Shown here piece by piece: positions 39,242-42,179 of a stretch of DNA of 42,179 nt. The notes under the pieces are model-generated. The model had not been told where the DNA came from. It made no database searches and saw only the letters and a list, made by a program, of their open reading frames with translations. The first letter of the stretch is position 1, and every line of letters starts with the position of its first letter. Position numbers and translations under genes: made by a program. This stretch comes from Thauera butanivorans NBRC 103042 (GTDB lineage: Bacteria > Pseudomonadota > Gammaproteobacteria > Burkholderiales > Rhodocyclaceae), in NCBI RefSeq assembly GCF_001591165.1, contig NZ_BCUG01000053.1, positions 1 through 42,179 on the forward strand, read 5' to 3'.

Positions 39242-39942
39242 AAGAGCGCCCCATCCTGTTCAGCGCGCCGATGGTGCGCGCGATACTCGAAGGTCGGAAG
39301 ACGCAGACGCGGCGAATTGTGAAGCCTCAGCCGTACATCGACGATCAAGGAAACTTTTGTTGGAACGGTAGAAACTTTGGCCAGGACTTCAATGGCCCGC
39401 ACATCCAGGCAATCGCATCGCCGATCCCAAGCAGCAAAACGAAGCGCGTACATTGCCCGTTTGGAAAGCCCGGCGACCGACTGTGGGTGCGTGAGGCGTG
39501 GGCGGAAACCGACAGAGAAGACGGAACCCCGGTAATCGCATACCGCGCGGGAGGGAATATCGCAATCGGGCGGGACCATCCGAAAGGCAATGACTACCTG
39601 ATCGACACAATTGCATGGGACGACGTGCCGCACGTGGAGACATGGCGCCCGTCCATCCACATGCCCCGCTGGGCCAGTCGCATCCTGCTCGAGATCACCG
39701 CCGTCCGCGTCGAGCGGCTGCAGGACATCAGCGAGGCGGATGCGCGCGCAGAGGGCATTGAGCAAACCGTCACAGGAGACGGGTGGAGGCGCTACTGCGC
39801 CGATATTGAGCAAGAGGCCGCTGGCCTGACGCCTTGCAGCACCGCAGAGATTTCTTACAGGTCACTGTGGGAGTCCATCAACGGCCCCGGCTCGTGGCTC
39901 GCGAACCCGTGGGTGTGGGTCGTCGAGTTCAAGCGGGTCTGA
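39238..39942 (+). CDS. ASCH-like phage protein
   Basis: A 234-residue protein beginning KERPILFSAPMVRAILEGRK and KTQTRRIVKPQP, the signature of a common phage morphogenesis-annotated protein with an ASCH/PUA-like fold; later VREAWAETDRE, HMPRWASRILLEITAVRVER and SLWESINGPGSW. RNA-binding or nucleotide-sensing is likely from the fold. It is the last gene of the PL operon and its stop abuts the integrase stop in convergent orientation. Confidence 0.75.
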   Translation: MKERPILFSAPMVRAILEGRKTQTRRIVKPQPYIDDQGNFCWNGRNFGQDFNGPHIQAIASPIPSSKTKRVHCPFGKPGDRLWVREAWAETDREDGTPVIAYRAGGNIAIGRDHPKGNDYLIDTIAWDDVPHVETWRPSIHMPRWASRILLEITAVRVERLQDISEADARAEGIEQTVTGDGWRRYCADIEQEAAGLTPCSTAEISYRSLWESINGPGSWLANPWVWVVEFKRV

Positions 39943-41067
39943 TCACCACAACCGATCCGCTACCGTAGACGCCCGCAGATTGAGATACCGATCATGCGCC
40001 CGCGAACTCATGTGCCCCACCATCTTGCGAATCACCGTGCTCTCGAGCGTCGTGCGCTCGTAGAGCCGGCTGATGCCCTCGTGCCGGAGGTCGTGGAAGC
40101 GCAGATCCACACAGCCGGCAGCGTCGAAGATCCGCGCGAACTGGCGCGACAGTAGCGACGTTGTGCGGCGACGAGACAGCCGCGTCTGCTGCCCATCCCA
40201 CCAAGGAAACACCAGCCCAACCCGCTCCGCCTCCGGCCGGTACGCCGACAGCACCCGCAGCGCGACGGAGGTCATCGGCACCTGGCGCTTGCTGCCGTTC
40301 TTGGTCTTGTCGAGGTAGATCGTGCGGCCGGCGAAATCTACCTGCGCCCACGACAGGGTGTACATCTCCGACAGCCGCATCGAGGTTTCCAGCGCCAGGT
40401 CGAACAGCGTCACCAGCGCGGCGCCCTCCTTTAGCTCCAGCGGGCGCTGTCGGCCTTCCGGCTTCTCGCCCGCCAGAATCTTCCTGATCGCCTCTTCCTC
40501 ACCGGGCTGCAGCCGGCGGTCGCGCTCTTCGTCCTTGGGCGCATCGTCACCCACCGCGCGCACGGCAATCGCATCGTGCTCGTTGTAACTGGCGTAGCCC
40601 TTTGGCAGCAGCCGCAGCGGGTTGCCCGGGAAGCGCTCGGGGTGCTTGCGGGCCAGCCAGTCCAGGCACCGTGCCAACGCGCCGACGTGGTGCCGGATCG
40701 TCGAGGGCGCCAGCGCCTGCTCGCGCTTCATTTTCTGCACCCAGGCTTCGACCCACGCATAATCCAGTGACGCGATCCGCACCGCACCCACACGCTCGCG
40801 CTGTATGCGCAGGATGTCGTCGTCGGAGGGCTTCACCGCATGCGCCGCCTGGTAGCCGTCGATGGCGTCCGCGATCGTCACGATCCCGCCCGTCTGCCGG
40901 CGCAGTTCGTCGGGCACAATGCCCCGGTCGAGCAGCGCCTCGAGGCGTGCGCAGTACGCATCCCCTTCGGCCTCATCGGCGAAGGTCAGATACACCGGCT
41001 TGTCGAGCACGCCCTTGCGGCGGACGACGAACTCCCAGGAAGAACCGCGGGGACGTTTGGTGGCCAT
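39943..41067 (-). CDS. Tyrosine integrase
   Basis: A 374-residue recombinase, start ATG 41067 (MATKRPRGSSWEFVVRRKGV). N-terminal arm-binding and SAM-like domain about 55-175, catalytic domain in the second half: Arg in SMRLSEMYTLSW, H-x-x-R in FHDLRHEGISRLYE, then GHMSSRAHDRYLNL with the Tyr nucleophile. It integrates the phage, most likely into the adjacent tRNA-Cys 3' end. It reads away from the tRNA and meets the PL operon stop to stop. Confidence 0.9.
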   Translation of the reverse strand: MATKRPRGSSWEFVVRRKGVLDKPVYLTFADEAEGDAYCARLEALLDRGIVPDELRRQTGGIVTIADAIDGYQAAHAVKPSDDDILRIQRERVGAVRIASLDYAWVEAWVQKMKREQALAPSTIRHHVGALARCLDWLARKHPERFPGNPLRLLPKGYASYNEHDAIAVRAVGDDAPKDEERDRRLQPGEEEAIRKILAGEKPEGRQRPLELKEGAALVTLFDLALETSMRLSEMYTLSWAQVDFAGRTIYLDKTKNGSKRQVPMTSVALRVLSAYRPEAERVGLVFPWWDGQQTRLSRRRTTSLLSRQFARIFDAAGCVDLRFHDLRHEGISRLYERTTLESTVIRKMVGHMSSRAHDRYLNLRASTVADRLW

Positions 41068-41175
41068 GGTAGCAACTCGCGTACACGGCAAATCGTGATG
41101 CTGCCGCGTGGTTTTGCCATCAAATTTGAGTGGCACAGGACTGCTTTATACCGTTTTACGCTGATTGCGGGCAAC

Positions 41176-41198
41176 AAAAAGCCCGCTCATGGCGGGCT
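41176..41198 (-). terminator. Intrinsic terminator after tRNA-Cys
   Basis: Minus-strand AGCCCGC (41198-41192), loop, GCGGGCU (41186-41180), then a U-run (A-run 41176-41180). It lies 26 bp downstream of the tRNA-Cys 3' end and stops tRNA transcription before the integrase gene. Confidence 0.8.
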
Positions 41199-41223
41199 AT
41201 ATACTTGAATCAACTGCTATTTA

Positions 41224-41297
41224 TGGAGGCGCGACTCGGAATCGAACCGGGGTACACGGCTTTGCAGGCCGCTGCATAACCACTCTGCCATCGCGCC
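41224..41297 (-). tRNA. tRNA-Cys (GCA), probable prophage attachment site
   Basis: 74 nt including encoded CCA; anticodon GCA, T-loop GGTTCGAATCC, discriminator U as is usual for tRNA-Cys. The 3' end faces the integrase, so the attR core is probably the tRNA 3' part. No second copy of the 3' end is visible in the window, consistent with attL lying beyond the left edge. Confidence 0.95.
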
Positions 41298-41340
41298 TTT
41301 TGGCTTGTACGGCAGATCGTCGACCTACCGCCGGAATGCT

Positions 41341-41416
41341 TGGAGCGGGAAACGAGTCTCGAACTCGCGACCTCAACCTTGGCAAGGTTGCGCTCTACCA
41401 ACTGAGCTATTCCCGC
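41341..41416 (-). tRNA. tRNA-Gly (GCC)
   Basis: 76 nt including CCA; anticodon GCC in the loop CTTGCCAAG, complete cloverleaf, 43 bp upstream of tRNA-Cys in transcription order. pgsA followed by tRNA-Gly and tRNA-Cys is a recurring order in Proteobacteria. Confidence 0.95.
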
Positions 41417-41493
41417 TCGGGAAAGAGCGCCATTATAGGCGGCGATTTCATGCTGTCAAGTACGAAATCAGCACCCTGCCCGCCCCGGGGCCG

Positions 41494-42072
41494 CTACTTG
41501 CCGTCCTGCCCGCCGGTCAGCAATGGAATGGCGCGCTGCAGATAGTAGCCCATCGACCACAGGGTCAATGCGGCGGCGACGTAGAGCAGCACGCTGCCCA
41601 GCATGCGAATGTCGATCGACAGCAGCGGCGCGTCGTACAGCAGCAGCGGAATCGCCGCCATCTGCGCGGCAGTCTTGAGCTTGCCGACATAGGCCACGGC
41701 CACGCTGGCGGATTTTCCGACCCGCGCCATCCATTCGCGCAGCGCGGAAATGGTGATCTCGCGGCCGATGATGATGACGGCGATGATCGCATCGACGCGC
41801 GACAGTTCGACCAGCAGGATCAGCGCCGCCGCCACCATCAGCTTGTCCGCGACCGGATCGAGAAAGGCGCCGAAGGCCGAGGTCTGGCCGAGCGCACGGG
41901 CGAGATAGCCGTCGAACCAGTCGGTGATCGCCGCGGCGGCGAACAGCGCGGTCGCGACCAGGTTCTTGCTGTGCACGGACAGCAGGCTGTCCGGCAGGTA
42001 GAACACACCGACGAAGATCGGAATGAGTACGATGCGGGCCCAAGTCAGGGAATTGGGAATATTGAGTGGCAT
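41494..42072 (-). CDS. pgsA: CDP-diacylglycerol--glycerol-3-phosphate 3-phosphatidyltransferase
   Basis: A 192-residue membrane enzyme (MPLNIPNSLTWARIVLIPIF) with the CDP-alcohol phosphatidyltransferase signature DWFDGYLAR, then FLDPVADK, spread over residues about 50-76, giving D-x2-D-G-x2-A-R-x8-G-x3-D-x3-D. Several transmembrane helices are visible. It makes phosphatidylglycerophosphate, committing CDP-DAG to phosphatidylglycerol. It belongs to the host chromosome, upstream of the two tRNAs. Confidence 0.95.
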   Translation of the reverse strand: MPLNIPNSLTWARIVLIPIFVGVFYLPDSLLSVHSKNLVATALFAAAAITDWFDGYLARALGQTSAFGAFLDPVADKLMVAAALILLVELSRVDAIIAVIIIGREITISALREWMARVGKSASVAVAYVGKLKTAAQMAAIPLLLYDAPLLSIDIRMLGSVLLYVAAALTLWSMGYYLQRAIPLLTGGQDGK

Positions 42073-42179
42073 GCCGGGGGAAGGTCCGGGTCTGGAACGG
42101 AGAATGGCGCGAGTATATCAGTGCCCTCATCGCACCCGGGCATTGCATCCGGCAGCATCGGCTGCGGCATTGTAAACGA

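Noticed and set aside
42073-42179. Gene upstream of pgsA
   Set aside because: No convincing reading frame; this 107-bp stretch is likely the pgsA promoter or intergenic region.

Overview
The window is the larger part of a lambda-like (long-tailed, siphovirus-type) prophage in a high-GC betaproteobacterium. The right end is bacterial chromosome: pgsA, tRNA-Gly(GCC) and tRNA-Cys(GCA), followed by a tyrosine integrase, so the phage very probably sits in the tRNA-Cys gene. That chromosomal order, the GC content and the protein style suggest a Rhodocyclales-type host (Azoarcus/Thauera-like); this is inference. The left prophage end is outside the window.

Layout. 1-13.5 kb (minus strand): late genes in lambda order read right to left (gpW, portal, protease, decoration protein, major capsid, FII, Z, U, tail tube, tape measure and the first distal tail genes), with a holin/SAR-endolysin/Rz/Rz1 lysis block inserted between portal and protease. 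13.5-17.5 kb: a regulatory cassette with a KilA-N protein, two antirepressor-like proteins, a C4-like antisense RNA leader, and an orphan CIRCE (HrcA operator) followed by a mini-ORF and a terminator. 17.5-20.8 kb: Mor-like protein, TerL, TerS. 20.8-21.1 kb: an array of twelve 10-bp iterons in two opposed arms. 21.1-25.7 kb: primase-helicase and early genes read from a PR-like promoter. 25.7-26.5 kb: Cro/CI switch. 26.6-29.5 kb: cargo, namely a ParB-like protein, an adenine methyltransferase and a HigBA-type toxin-antitoxin pair. 29.6-39.9 kb (plus strand): a PL-like operon starting at a perfectly spaced promoter covered by the same operator motif as the Cro/CI region.

The most notable content is a complete diversity-generating retroelement (DGR) inside this PL operon: two variable proteins (VR1 30826-30940, VR2 32751-32865), a MutS-domain-I-like protein with an Avd-like C-terminus, one template repeat (TR 33817-33931) and a reverse transcriptase. 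The three 115-bp repeats align without gaps. VR1 differs from TR at 9 positions, all template adenines. VR2 differs at 14 adenines and one other base. GC-rich hairpins lie 33 and 35 nt after VR1 and VR2 but no comparable one follows TR. The DGR lies in a CI-controlled early operon, not beside tail-fibre genes. Downstream in the same operon are an HNH protein, a ParB-type protein, a DEDDh exonuclease, an excisionase-like protein and an ASCH-like protein, ending convergently against the integrase.
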